A stretch of DNA of 64,000 nucleotides, taken from NCBI RefSeq assembly GCF_042660705.1, contig NZ_JBHSUQ010000001.1. The stretch is one strand, 5' to 3'. A program made the translations under genes and the position numbers. This DNA comes from Undibacterium_A arcticum. GTDB lineage: Bacteria > Pseudomonadota > Gammaproteobacteria > Burkholderiales > Burkholderiaceae_D. Under the pieces are notes generated by a model. The model was given only the letters and a program-made list of their open reading frames with translations. It was not told the DNA's origin and searched no databases. Shown here one piece after another: positions 51,217 through 59,410 of the stretch. Each line of letters opens with the position of its first letter. The stretch's first letter is position 1.

Positions 51217-52287
51217 ATGGACCACACCTTGATGGCAGCAAACCTTGATGGCATCGTTGTCACTGCGGTCGACCTGCTGGCGCTCACCACTTGCATCGGG
51301 ATTCTGGGCTTCCGCAGGTGGGTGGTCCGGTTCCAGGATCCGACGCCGCATCCTTCTACCGATTTGCTGGTGCCGTTATGGTGGACGCTGGGCATCTGCC
51401 TGGCGCTGCTCACGCTCAGCAGCAGCGGCGAACTGGTTCGGCGCGCGCTCGAGATGAGTGGCCGGCCGATCGGGGAACTCGCGCTGGTGTTGCCTGTGGT
51501 CTTGTCCAAGACCCATTTTGGGCGGGTCTGGCTGCTCCGCCCCGTTGCACTGGCAGTGTTATGGCTTGGCTGGGGACGAAGGCGTCGCCTCGACTCGCGC
51601 GGCGTGTCGGCCGCAATGCTGGCTGCGGCTTGCGCGATTGCAGCGAGCAGAAGTCTTTCCGGCCATGCGGCCGACTGGGGCGATATCACCCTCCACGAGT
51701 TGATGGACTGGGCGCATCTATTGGCCGCATCGGTCTGGGGCGGCAGCCTGATCGCGCTGACCGTGACCGGCTTTCGCGCCTTCACCGAGCGCGCCGACCA
51801 GCGGCGACAGGCCGTGCTAGACATGGCGGGCCGCTGGTCGGCGCTGGCCGGCGCGGCTTTGGCGGTGGTGATCCTGACCGGCATCTACAACGCATGGTTC
51901 GAGCTGGAGCGTCCCGAAGCCTTGTGGGAAACGGCCTATGGTCGACTGTTACTGGTCAAAGTGTCGCTGGTGCTGATCATCGTCACGCTGGGCGCTGCGA
52001 ACCGTTACCTTGGCCTCCCTTCGTTGCAGGCTTGGTGCAACGGCCAGGCCCGCAAAGAACAAGCTTCAGGCGCATTGGCGATTATGCTGTCTTTCCTTAC
52101 CCTGGAATGGATGCAACGGGGAACGCACCGCCCACTGATGCGGTTTGTGCGCAAAGCGGCGCTGGAAGGATGCCTGATCATCGCCGTCATACTCTGCGTG
52201 GCGGTGCTCGTCGGCCTGATGCCCGCCCGCCACCTAAGCCGGATGCCGGCCAGCCAACCTATGAATAGCAACGGTATGCTGCATTGA
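51217..52287 (+). CDS. copD: Copper resistance/transport membrane protein CopD
   Basis: A 356-residue inner-membrane protein with about eight helices and the CopD domain (MDWAHLLAASVWGGSLIALT; GRLLLVKVSLVLIIVTLGAA NRY). His residues in the membrane helices are typical metal ligands. It probably moves copper to the cytosol together with CopC. It is the last gene of the operon and converges on the anti-sigma gene 49 bases away. Confidence 0.9.
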   Translation: MDHTLMAANLDGIVVTAVDLLALTTCIGILGFRRWVVRFQDPTPHPSTDLLVPLWWTLGICLALLTLSSSGELVRRALEMSGRPIGELALVLPVVLSKTHFGRVWLLRPVALAVLWLGWGRRRRLDSRGVSAAMLAAACAIAASRSLSGHAADWGDITLHELMDWAHLLAASVWGGSLIALTVTGFRAFTERADQRRQAVLDMAGRWSALAGAALAVVILTGIYNAWFELERPEALWETAYGRLLLVKVSLVLIIVTLGAANRYLGLPSLQAWCNGQARKEQASGALAIMLSFLTLEWMQRGTHRPLMRFVRKAALEGCLIIAVILCVAVLVGLMPARHLSRMPASQPMNSNGMLH

Positions 52288-52336
52288 TCCTCGGTTGGCA
52301 TCGCTGGGTCGACTTACGCCCCCGGGTTTCAAGACC

Positions 52337-53143
52337 CTAACTCTTCGCCGCGACCTCGTCGTGCGTTCGCAACAACTGCGCAAAATTTTCCAGGTCACGC
52401 ATCCCGGCGTCCGAGATCGCCCAGTAGCTCATGTTGCCGTTTTCCCAGTGAATCAGGTGGTAGCCTTGACGTGACCATTGCTGCGCAGCCTTGCGGTACG
52501 CCACGTTCGGCCAGTGTTCGGGCTTCGGCCACACATAGACGCTGATGCGATGCTGATTGCGGCCGTAGACCAGTGCGGCGACCGGACGGCCGTCGAGGTA
52601 ATCCAGGCGCCCGCCCTGCAACGGGAAGCCTTGCGCCGCGAGATCGACCACCGCAGGCGAAAAATCGAGTTTCCCGCTGAGCCAAGGCTTGACCGTATGC
52701 TGGTCGGAAGACACGACATCCATCGGCCGGTTCGACATCAGGGCCCGAACGTGGCTGGAAAGCACTTGCTCTGCCAGCAGATCGTCCGCCGTCGGTCGAG
52801 ACAGGAACAGGCCGGCGCTGAGCGCGATTGCGCACATTGCCGCCAGCGCCGATCCAAAGGTGAACCAGTGACCGTGCCAGATCGATCGGGTCGGACGCCG
52901 TTCCACATCTGGTCGGGTCGGCAATGGCGGAAGCGCGGTCGCGATGCGGCTTTGCAGATCGGGCGGCGCCTGGTGATAAATTGCGTACTGCCTGAGGCCC
53001 GCCCCCAGCGTGCGCAATGATGCATATTGACGCCGACAGGCTTCGCACCATTCGAGATGGCGCTCCAGTGCGATGGTCTGATCCAGAGGCAATTCGCGGT
53101 CCGCATGGGCGGCCAGCACGGCGCCGGCTTGCTTACAATCCAT
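52337..53143 (-). CDS. Zinc-type anti-sigma factor, membrane bound
   Basis: About 268 residues starting MDCKQAGAVLAAHADRELPL. The zinc-binding anti-sigma motif H-x3-C-x2-C is in RHLEWCEACRRQY (His29, Cys33, Cys36). One membrane helix (about 93-115) and a periplasmic domain of about 150 residues with several Trp/Tyr follow. It should hold the adjacent ECF sigma inactive until the periplasmic domain senses a signal. It overlaps the sigma gene by 11 bases, which indicates coupled translation. Confidence 0.85.
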   Translation of the reverse strand: MDCKQAGAVLAAHADRELPLDQTIALERHLEWCEACRRQYASLRTLGAGLRQYAIYHQAPPDLQSRIATALPPLPTRPDVERRPTRSIWHGHWFTFGSALAAMCAIALSAGLFLSRPTADDLLAEQVLSSHVRALMSNRPMDVVSSDQHTVKPWLSGKLDFSPAVVDLAAQGFPLQGGRLDYLDGRPVAALVYGRNQHRISVYVWPKPEHWPNVAYRKAAQQWSRQGYHLIHWENGNMSYWAISDAGMRDLENFAQLLRTHDEVAAKS

Positions 53144-53690
53144 GGCACGCTTCCCTTTCCAGCAAATAGGCCGCCAGCAGCTTGCGCCCACGCGCCAGGC
53201 GCGACATCACGGTCCCGACCGGAATGCCGGCGATATCGGCGATTTCCCGATACGACAGATCCTCCAGTTCGCGCAGGATCAGCACTTCCCGAAACGCCGT
53301 CGGCACGCGTTCCAGTGCCCGATGCACGCGCCGCGATTCGTCGCCGCGCTGCAGGATCGCCGCCGGATCATTGTCGCCGCCAAAATGCGCGTGGATCTCG
53401 GCAATCTCGTCCGCACTCAGATGATCTTCGTCGAATTGCACTTCACGCAACTCGTGCTCATGTTGTTTCGCGCCGCTGTAATACGTGTTTCTGACGATCG
53501 CCAGCAGCCAGCTGCGGCCGTCGTGCCCGTGAAATGCATCGAAGTACCGGAAGGCCCGCAAATAGGCTTCCTGCACCACATCCTGCGCGTCGCCGTCGCT
53601 GCGAGTCAGCCAGCGTGCGAGATTGTAGGCCGCATGCAGGTGCGGCAGCATGGTGTCCTGAAAACGCTGGCTTCTTTCTTGATCGGTCAC
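53133..53690 (-). CDS. ECF-type RNA polymerase sigma factor
   Basis: A 185-residue sigma factor with region 2 (YNLARWLTRSDGDAQDVVQE, AYLRAFRYFDAF) and region 4 (RVPTAFREVLILRELEDLSY, REIADIAGIPVGTVMSRLARGR). It lies immediately before its anti-sigma factor. It is divergent from the phosphoesterase-cupredoxin pair across a 164-base region with two oppositely oriented GGGAATAAA boxes, so it probably activates both itself and that pair. Confidence 0.92.
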   Translation of the reverse strand: MTDQERSQRFQDTMLPHLHAAYNLARWLTRSDGDAQDVVQEAYLRAFRYFDAFHGHDGRSWLLAIVRNTYYSGAKQHEHELREVQFDEDHLSADEIAEIHAHFGGDNDPAAILQRGDESRRVHRALERVPTAFREVLILRELEDLSYREIADIAGIPVGTVMSRLARGRKLLAAYLLEREACHGL

Positions 53691-53736
53691 AGGTAATCCT
53701 GGCTGGCAATACCTCGGTATACCGAGAGTCGTCCCA

Positions 53737-53746
53737 TTTTATTCCC
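53737..53746 (-). promoter_or_regulatory. Putative ECF -35 box for the sigma operon
   Basis: GGGAATAAAA on the minus strand, with GGTATACC about 15 bases downstream. It mirrors the box on the plus strand at 53781, as expected for an autoregulated ECF promoter. Confidence 0.5.
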
Positions 53747-53780
53747 GTCTTGCGCTGGTTGCCGGATTCGTTACGAGCAC

Positions 53781-53812
53781 GGGAATAAACGGCGCCTGTT
53801 CATGGTACTGCT
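53781..53812 (+). promoter_or_regulatory. Putative ECF promoter for the phosphoesterase-cupredoxin pair
   Basis: GGGAATAAAC followed after about 15 bases by GGTACTG, the same layout as the minus-strand copy. It would start transcription about 40 bases before the phosphoesterase ATG, which has GAGGAGAAGG upstream. Confidence 0.5.
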
Positions 53813-53854
53813 TGATACCGACATCAGGTTCGGGAATATTCCGAGGAGAAGGCG

Positions 53855-54775
53855 ATGCGCAAGGACAGCAAGGACGTTAGCCGGCGAGATTTTCTCAAAC
53901 TGGCGGGGCTGGGCGGCGGCGTGGTGTTCGCGTCCGGACTCAGCGGCTGGTCGCTCGCGGCCGGCACTTCCAGCACCGGCGGCAAACCGCTAGGCGACTT
54001 CTATTTTGTGCAGCTATCGGACAGTCACTGGGGTTTTCAGGGGCCGCCTAATCCCGATGCCAGGGGAACGCTGGCAAAGGCAGTCGCTGCGGTCAACGCG
54101 CTGCCGATCCAGCCCGACTTCATCGTGTTCACCGGGGACCTTACCCACACCACCGACGACCCCGCCGAGCGGCGCCGACGCATGGCGGAATTTCGCGACA
54201 TCGTCTCGAAACTGACGGTACAGCAGCGTTATTTCATGCCCGGAGAACACGATGCATCGCTCGATCGCGGCGCAGCGTTTCAAGAGTACTTTGGCAAGAC
54301 CCACTACAGCTTCGATCACAAAGGCGTGCATTTTCTGACGATCGACAATGTCTCCGATCCGCGCGCCACGATCGGCGACGAGCAATTGTCCTGGATCGAG
54401 GCCGATCTGAAACAGCAGCAGACAGACAGTCCGATCGTGGTGCTGACGCATCGGCCCTTGTTCGATCTGTATCCGCAATGGGACTGGGCGACGCGGGATG
54501 GCGACAAGGCGGTGGCGTTATTGATGCCATATCGCAATGTCACGGTGTTCTATGGTCACATCCACCAGGAGCACCACCACATGACCGGCCATATCGCGCA
54601 TCATGCCGCCAAATCGCTGATGTTTCCGCTGCCGGCACCCGGCTCGCAGCCGAAGCGCGAGCCGATCGCATGGGATCCGGCGCAGCCATACCGTGGCTTG
54701 GGCGTGCGCACAATTGAAACAGGCGCAAGGCGGGGTGACCCGGTCATTACTGAACTACCGATTATGAAGAGCTGA
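53855..54775 (+). CDS. Tat-exported calcineurin-like metallophosphoesterase
   Basis: A 306-residue protein with a twin-arginine signal (SRRDFLKLAG, 9-18). The calcineurin-like metal motifs follow in order: SDSHW (Asp56, His58), FTGDLTH (Asp95), GEHD (130-133; Glu where Asn is usual in GNHD), LTHRP (His199) and GHIHQEHHH (234-242). It should be a periplasmic phosphoesterase with a di-metal centre; its substrate is unknown. The His-rich stretch after GHIH could also bind metal. The cupredoxin starts two bases after it. Confidence 0.88.
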   Translation: MRKDSKDVSRRDFLKLAGLGGGVVFASGLSGWSLAAGTSSTGGKPLGDFYFVQLSDSHWGFQGPPNPDARGTLAKAVAAVNALPIQPDFIVFTGDLTHTTDDPAERRRRMAEFRDIVSKLTVQQRYFMPGEHDASLDRGAAFQEYFGKTHYSFDHKGVHFLTIDNVSDPRATIGDEQLSWIEADLKQQQTDSPIVVLTHRPLFDLYPQWDWATRDGDKAVALLMPYRNVTVFYGHIHQEHHHMTGHIAHHAAKSLMFPLPAPGSQPKREPIAWDPAQPYRGLGVRTIETGARRGDPVITELPIMKS

Positions 54776-54777
54776 AC

Positions 54778-55146
54778 ATGATGATCAGCCGAAAACGCCG
54801 CAGCATGCTGCTGGCGACCATCCTGCTCGGCATGGGATCGGTCGCCGCCTATTCCGCCGGCAATGCCAGCCCGCGGGTCATCAGGGTGCAGGCGAGGAGA
54901 TTCAGCTTCACGCCGAACGAGCTGCACCTGCAACTAGGGCAGCCGGTCGTGCTGGAACTGACGACGGCCGACGTCGTGATGGGGTTCAACATCCCTGACC
55001 TGAAAAAACGCGCCGACATCATCCCTGACACGGTTGCGCGGCTCGAGTTGACGCCCGACCGGATCGGCACGTTCAGCCTTTTCTGTGACATTTTTTGCGG
55101 CGACGGGCACGAAACGATGACTGGCAAGGTCATCGTGACCGCGTAA
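54778..55146 (+). CDS. Cupredoxin with CuA-like motif
   Basis: A 122-residue exported protein (signal-anchor RRSMLLATILLGMGSVAAYS) with a cytochrome-oxidase-subunit-II-type cupredoxin fold. The C-terminal loop CDIFCGDGHETM (Cys103, Cys107, His111, Met114) matches the CuA signature C-x3-C-G-x2-H-x2-M. The first CuA ligand, His in DVxHSF, is replaced by Met68 (DVVMGFNIP). It may be an altered CuA or a mononuclear copper site. It is paired with the phosphoesterase and placed under the ECF sigma, so it is probably an electron carrier or copper chaperone/sensor. Confidence 0.82.
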   Translation: MMISRKRRSMLLATILLGMGSVAAYSAGNASPRVIRVQARRFSFTPNELHLQLGQPVVLELTTADVVMGFNIPDLKKRADIIPDTVARLELTPDRIGTFSLFCDIFCGDGHETMTGKVIVTA

Positions 55147-55272
55147 AGCGAACCTGCCAGCGATGCCTTCAGCCGTAGCTTGGACTACGGCGGCAGGATG
55201 CCAGGACCTGCGCCGCGCAGCGATGAAGACGCAGCGGATGCCATACCGGCTGCCGATCTGCTGGTGCGCCGC

Positions 55273-55980
55273 TCACTCCGGCACTGCGCGGACCGCGGTC
55301 TTGGCAGGGCGCCCTCGTTTGGCCGGCCCGACTCGGCGGCTGGTGCGCTGCTCAAGCGCGCGCTTGAATTGCTCCGAACCGAGAGCCCACCCCTTCAGCA
55401 GGCTCCGATCGAGCTTGTCCAGTTCGGCTGCGCCCGGCATCTCTTCGAGAAATTGACGGTAGACCTGCTCGCGCTGGAACGGCGTGTTGCCGAGCGCCCA
55501 GTACATCGCATGGTCGGTGATTAGCGGATCGGATCGCACGCCGGCATGATGGGCATAGCTCGACCACGGGTAATCCGAGGCGGTCGCGACGATTCCGGCG
55601 CGCACAGGACCAAGCTCGAGGTAACGGCAGCATGGCATCAAATAACGCTCGGCCTCGATTACCGAGGCCTTGAAACGACCTTGCCACAGGGTGCCGGCGC
55701 GCTGGTATTTGCGGTTGTAGTAAGGCACATAATGACGGCCGATCCATTGCATCATGCGACCCAAGCCATCGGCGTCAAGCGGCGTCGCCAGCAGCTGCAA
55801 ATGGTCGGGCAGCAGCACGTAGGCGTGCAGCGCCACCGCATAGAGTTTGGCCGCATCGCGCAACCACCCGAGAAAAGCCTGGAAATCCTCGGGGTCGCGG
55901 AAGATCGGCTGACGGTCGTGGCCGCGCTGCAGGATGTGATGCGCCTGCAGCGGGACAACCAGACGGGACAAACGGGCCAT
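55273..55980 (-). CDS. REP-associated tyrosine transposase-like protein (RAYT)
   Basis: A 235-residue protein of the Y1/RAYT family (HHILQRGHDRQPIFRDPEDF; RAGTLWQGRFKASVIEAERY; CRYLELGPVRAGIV). RAYTs handle REP palindromes and do not usually carry terminal repeats. The HUH motif reads PDHLQLL, so the second His is replaced by Gln. It may still be a single-strand nuclease or may be inactive. REP-like palindromes are present at 42.7 kb. It has no visible partner gene. Confidence 0.82.
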   Translation of the reverse strand: MARLSRLVVPLQAHHILQRGHDRQPIFRDPEDFQAFLGWLRDAAKLYAVALHAYVLLPDHLQLLATPLDADGLGRMMQWIGRHYVPYYNRKYQRAGTLWQGRFKASVIEAERYLMPCCRYLELGPVRAGIVATASDYPWSSYAHHAGVRSDPLITDHAMYWALGNTPFQREQVYRQFLEEMPGAAELDKLDRSLLKGWALGSEQFKRALEQRTSRRVGPAKRGRPAKTAVRAVPE

Positions 55981-56092
55981 GATGGATGGGCGCGAAGGAA
56001 TCGGCGCTGATAACAGCGATTGTAGCCGACCAATCGACTCCGACCCTAATTATGGATGCGTAGTCGGTCACCGTTTGCCGATGCCGCTGAAA

Positions 56093-56743
56093 TCAGACCA
56101 GCCCGGCCGCAATATTGATCGAGAAGCCAAGGATCGCGGCATTGAACAGAAAGCTCAGTACCGACTGCGCCAGTACCGCCTTGCGCATCGAACGCGACTG
56201 GATGTTGATGTCGGCAGTCTGGGCCGCCACCGCGATGGTGAATGCGAAATACAGAAAATCCCAGTAATTGGGTTGCTGCTCGCCTTCCGGAAAAATAATC
56301 GGGCGCCGTTCGGACGACGCGCGGTAGAACATGCTGGCGTAGTGAAAGGTGAACGTGACCCCGACCAGCAGCCACGACCCGATCAGCGTCACTGCGGTCA
56401 GCAGATAATGGTACGCCCGGAATCCGGTTGTCATCTCCTTCACGGTCGACAGCTCTAGCACGATCGCCGCCAGACTGGCGACTGCCGCGATCGACATGAT
56501 CGCCAGTACCGCCGCGCCGCTCTTGTCTTCCTGCGCCGCCAGTTGTCGGATCCGCACATGGTCGGCATGCAACATCATCCAGCCGATCAGGGCCAGATAG
56601 GCCCAGACCCCGACATTCCAGCCGATCAAGAACCGCGATATAAACTGCCACTGCGACGGCAGCGCAAACGCGATCGCAGCGCCGATCGCAATGGCAACAA
56701 TCAGGCGTGGGCGGTGCCGGACAAAACGGTGGACTGGGTGCAT
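56093..56743 (-). CDS. DUF1345 inner-membrane protein
   Basis: About 216 residues starting MHPVHRFVRHRPRLIVAIAI, with five or six helices and the DUF1345 blocks GWNVGVWAYLALIGWMMLHA and PNYWDFLYFAFTIAVAAQTADI. The role of the family is not known to me. An upstream in-frame ATG (56788) is possible but less like the family. Confidence 0.82.
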   Translation of the reverse strand: MHPVHRFVRHRPRLIVAIAIGAAIAFALPSQWQFISRFLIGWNVGVWAYLALIGWMMLHADHVRIRQLAAQEDKSGAAVLAIMSIAAVASLAAIVLELSTVKEMTTGFRAYHYLLTAVTLIGSWLLVGVTFTFHYASMFYRASSERRPIIFPEGEQQPNYWDFLYFAFTIAVAAQTADINIQSRSMRKAVLAQSVLSFLFNAAILGFSINIAAGLV

Positions 56744-56948
56744 GGCGTAATGATTAGCGTTGGATCGGAAATTACATTGCTTCCGCATATCGGGAACGAT
56801 TATGTTTGCGGCAACAATTGGTATGTATGCCAGAAAGATGTGCCTTTTACAAGCAGACCTCCACTTGACCGGTGGCCAGTATTCGCTCCGCCGGCACGTA
56901 TCTGCTGGCTTGATGAGGCGATCGTCGAAGCCGCCGGATTTTCGCAGC

Positions 56949-58285
56949 TCAGTCGTGGCCGCTTCGCCCGCGCACCGCGACCGCCTCCGTCGGCAGGGTT
57001 ATCTGCAGGTTGCCAAGCAACTGTCCCATGCCCGCGAAAATCCGGAATGCGCTTGCAAGCTGGGCATATTGTCCGGTGGTGTAAGCCAGCCGTGCGTTGA
57101 AATATTCATTCTCCGCATTCAGCAGATCCAGCAATGTGCGTTGCCCGATGCTGAACTGCTTCGCATACGACTCGCGGGTTGCCGCGCTGGCGTCTACGTA
57201 TTGGCGCAACACGCCAAGCCGATCGCGCGCGGTGACGTTTGCGTTATAGGCCAGAGACACGTTTTCCTGAACCTGGCGCCGGGTGCGATTGAGCACTTCG
57301 CTGGCTTCCTGAACCTGGAATCCGGTTTCGCTGATGCGCGCAAGGTCGGCCCCGCCGCTCGAAAAGTTGTAGCGAAGGCGCAGCATGATGGTGCGATCGT
57401 TCGTCACGCCGCGCACGATATCGTTGCCGCGGTTCGCGGCCAGTTCCAGATCCACGCGCGGCGAAAGGGCCGCTTTCGCTCCCGAATTCAGCGCGCTGGC
57501 GACCGCAACATCGGCCTCGGCCGACTTCACCGCCGGATGGCCGTTCGACGCAGCATCCAGCGCCATGCCCTCGCTCGGAGGCAGCGCATTGTCGGGTGAA
57601 TCAGGTATCAGCAGCGCGCGCGGCGGCGTGCCGACCAGGCGCACATAGCTGACTTCGGCATCCCTTAGGCTGCTTTGCTCCTGCCTGAGATTGTCTTTCG
57701 CGAGGGCCAGGCGGCTTTCTGCCTGGTCGAGGTCGGCGCGTCGGCCGACGCCGCTTTCGCTGAGCTTCCTGATCTGGTTGTAGATGCGCTGGTGGGCGTC
57801 CAGGTTATCGGCCGCCTCTACCACGGTTTCCTGGCGTCGCAAGACTTCCAGATAGGTTCCCACCGTGCGCAGCGCGAGGTCCTCCGCGGTGGCCGCAACG
57901 CCGTAGGCGGAAGAATCGACCCGCGCCCGTTGCCGCGCCACCTCGCTCTGCACGGCAAAGCCGTCGAACAGCATCTGCGACAGCGTCACTGAGGTGTCGT
58001 GCCGCGCGAAGGTGGTCTCGCTCAAGCCAAGCAGACGCGTATCCGCACTGTCGAGCCGCTCGCGGCCGGTGCCGGCATTCAAATCGATGCGCGGCAAGTA
58101 GCCCCCGAGCGCCTGCTTGACGCCTTCGTCGGCGGCAAAGCGGCGATGGGCGGAGGCCAGCACTTCGGGGTTGGTGCGCACCGCCTGCTCGACCGCCTCG
58201 CGCAGCGTCTCGGCGCTTGCCGGCGGGGATGCTGCAGCGGCTGCGCATGCGAGCGCGAGCGTCGGCCAGACTGTTCTTCTTTCAT
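56949..58285 (-). CDS. TolC-family outer-membrane channel of a type I secretion system
   Basis: About 445 residues: a signal peptide (VWPTLALACAAAAASPPASA) followed by two repeated OEP/TolC domains (LREAVEQAVRTNPEVLASAH; GVGRRADLDQAESRLALAKD; GQRTLLDLLNAENEYFNARL). It forms the trimeric outer-membrane duct for type I export, most likely of the RTX adhesin next to it. The natural start is ATG 58283-58285 with GGGAG upstream. It joins the frame if one A is added to the run at 58280-58282 (MKRRTVWPTLAL). Otherwise an unlikely upstream ATG (58337) must be used. Confidence 0.9.
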
Positions 58286-58869
58286 GAAACTCCCTGCAGT
58301 TCGTAGCGCTACCGTGATAAAACTCCCTCCCTTTCAACGGGATGGTTGGGGGAGGTGATGGGCTGATGCGGCACTGGTGGCCCTCTCATCCTCAGGAGAT
58401 TTGATGTGATGGCTTGGCGCTTTATGTGGAACGATGGTACAGGAAGCGAAGTGGCGTTTCAACCTGCTTCGCGGCATGAGGGTGCGGGTGGTTTTGGCGC
58501 AAGCGCGAGGCTCGCAAAGATACCAAGTAATGACTTGAAATCCACTGTGGATACATTGTTTTAAGAATGATTTTTCTCCTGCGCCCACGCACCACGCCCG
58601 TTCGTCCGGAGTAGCCCCCTTCGATAGGCTGCTGCGCAGCCACGTCCTGAGTAAATCCGTTCGCCCTGAGTAGCGAAGCGTATCGAAGGGAGCGTATCGA
58701 AGGGCAGGACGAACGGGGTAAAGAAGCGTATCGAAGGATAGCCGTGCACGACGAGCCCTTCAATAGTTTTTTGCCGTTCGTCCTGAGTAGGCCGCAGGCC
58801 GTATCGAACGGGACCTACTCAGGGTGCACGGTCTCGGCAGGATTGACTTTCATAGGTTTTTTTTCTTAC
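58286..58869. repeat. Spacer with dispersed cctgagtagcgaagcgtatcg repeats
   Basis: Between the TolC gene and the receiver gene, 58590-58830 carries several direct and inverted copies of a motif of the type ttcgtcctgagtag...gtatcgaaggg. Such repeats are widely dispersed in many proteobacterial genomes; a single related copy is at about 102-120. No gene is seen in 58286-58869. The DNA-binding half normally expected after the receiver domain is absent. Confidence 0.65.
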
Positions 58870-59298
58870 TTAGCGCAAGGCGAGCTCCACCATTTTGCAG
58901 AGCATCTTGCGCGGCACCCACGTCTCGCCCTGGTCCACCCCGCGTACGGCCCTGACGAGATGAAGCTGAATCTCATCGTGGCCCAGATAGCCGCGCGCGC
59001 CGATAGCCAGCGCGTGCATGAGCTGGTCTTCCTCGGTGAGGTCGTCAGCCAACAGAACCACGCGCGTGGCCGGGCACTCCCGGCGCAGTTCCAGCAGCAA
59101 GGGAAAATCGGTGTCGGTACAGATCTCGAAGCTGCACACCAAAACGCGCGGTTTGAATTTACGGACAGTGGCCACGACTTCCATGCAGGTCGCCGCCTGT
59201 CCGACCACCTCGGTATCAGGCTCCTGCCGCAAGAGGCGCCTGCAAGTCGCCAGTCCCGCTGCTTGTCGACCAGCAATCGCCACCGTGATGGTTTGCAT
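58870..59298 (-). CDS. Receiver-like protein lacking the DNA-binding domain
   Basis: A 142-residue protein with the fold of a NarL-type receiver (MQTITVAIAGRQAAGLATCR; VVLLADDLTEEDQLMHALAI; GARGYLGHDEIQLHLVRAV). The usual phospho-acceptor Asp region reads RVLVCSFEICTD, so the Asp appears to be replaced by Ser. The protein ends (KMVELALR) just where the LuxR helix-turn-helix should begin. It may be a degenerate regulator cut short by the repeat-rich DNA that follows, or a stand-alone pseudo-receiver. It is adjacent to the adhesin on the same strand. Confidence 0.65.
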   Translation of the reverse strand: MQTITVAIAGRQAAGLATCRRLLRQEPDTEVVGQAATCMEVVATVRKFKPRVLVCSFEICTDTDFPLLLELRRECPATRVVLLADDLTEEDQLMHALAIGARGYLGHDEIQLHLVRAVRGVDQGETWVPRKMLCKMVELALR

Positions 59299-59410
59299 GA
59301 ATTTAGCTCCTCATTGCGCGGGTCGCATTTACTTGTTCCTTGCCAGTACAGAACCAATGCTTTAGGTACACAACACGAACTCGTCACCCAGGCTCGTATA
59401 ACCTGGTTCT

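Noticed and set aside
53855..55146. Phosphoesterase-cupredoxin pair as part of a cytochrome oxidase operon
   Set aside because: No oxidase catalytic subunit or heme-copper assembly gene is nearby, and the CuA-like site is altered.
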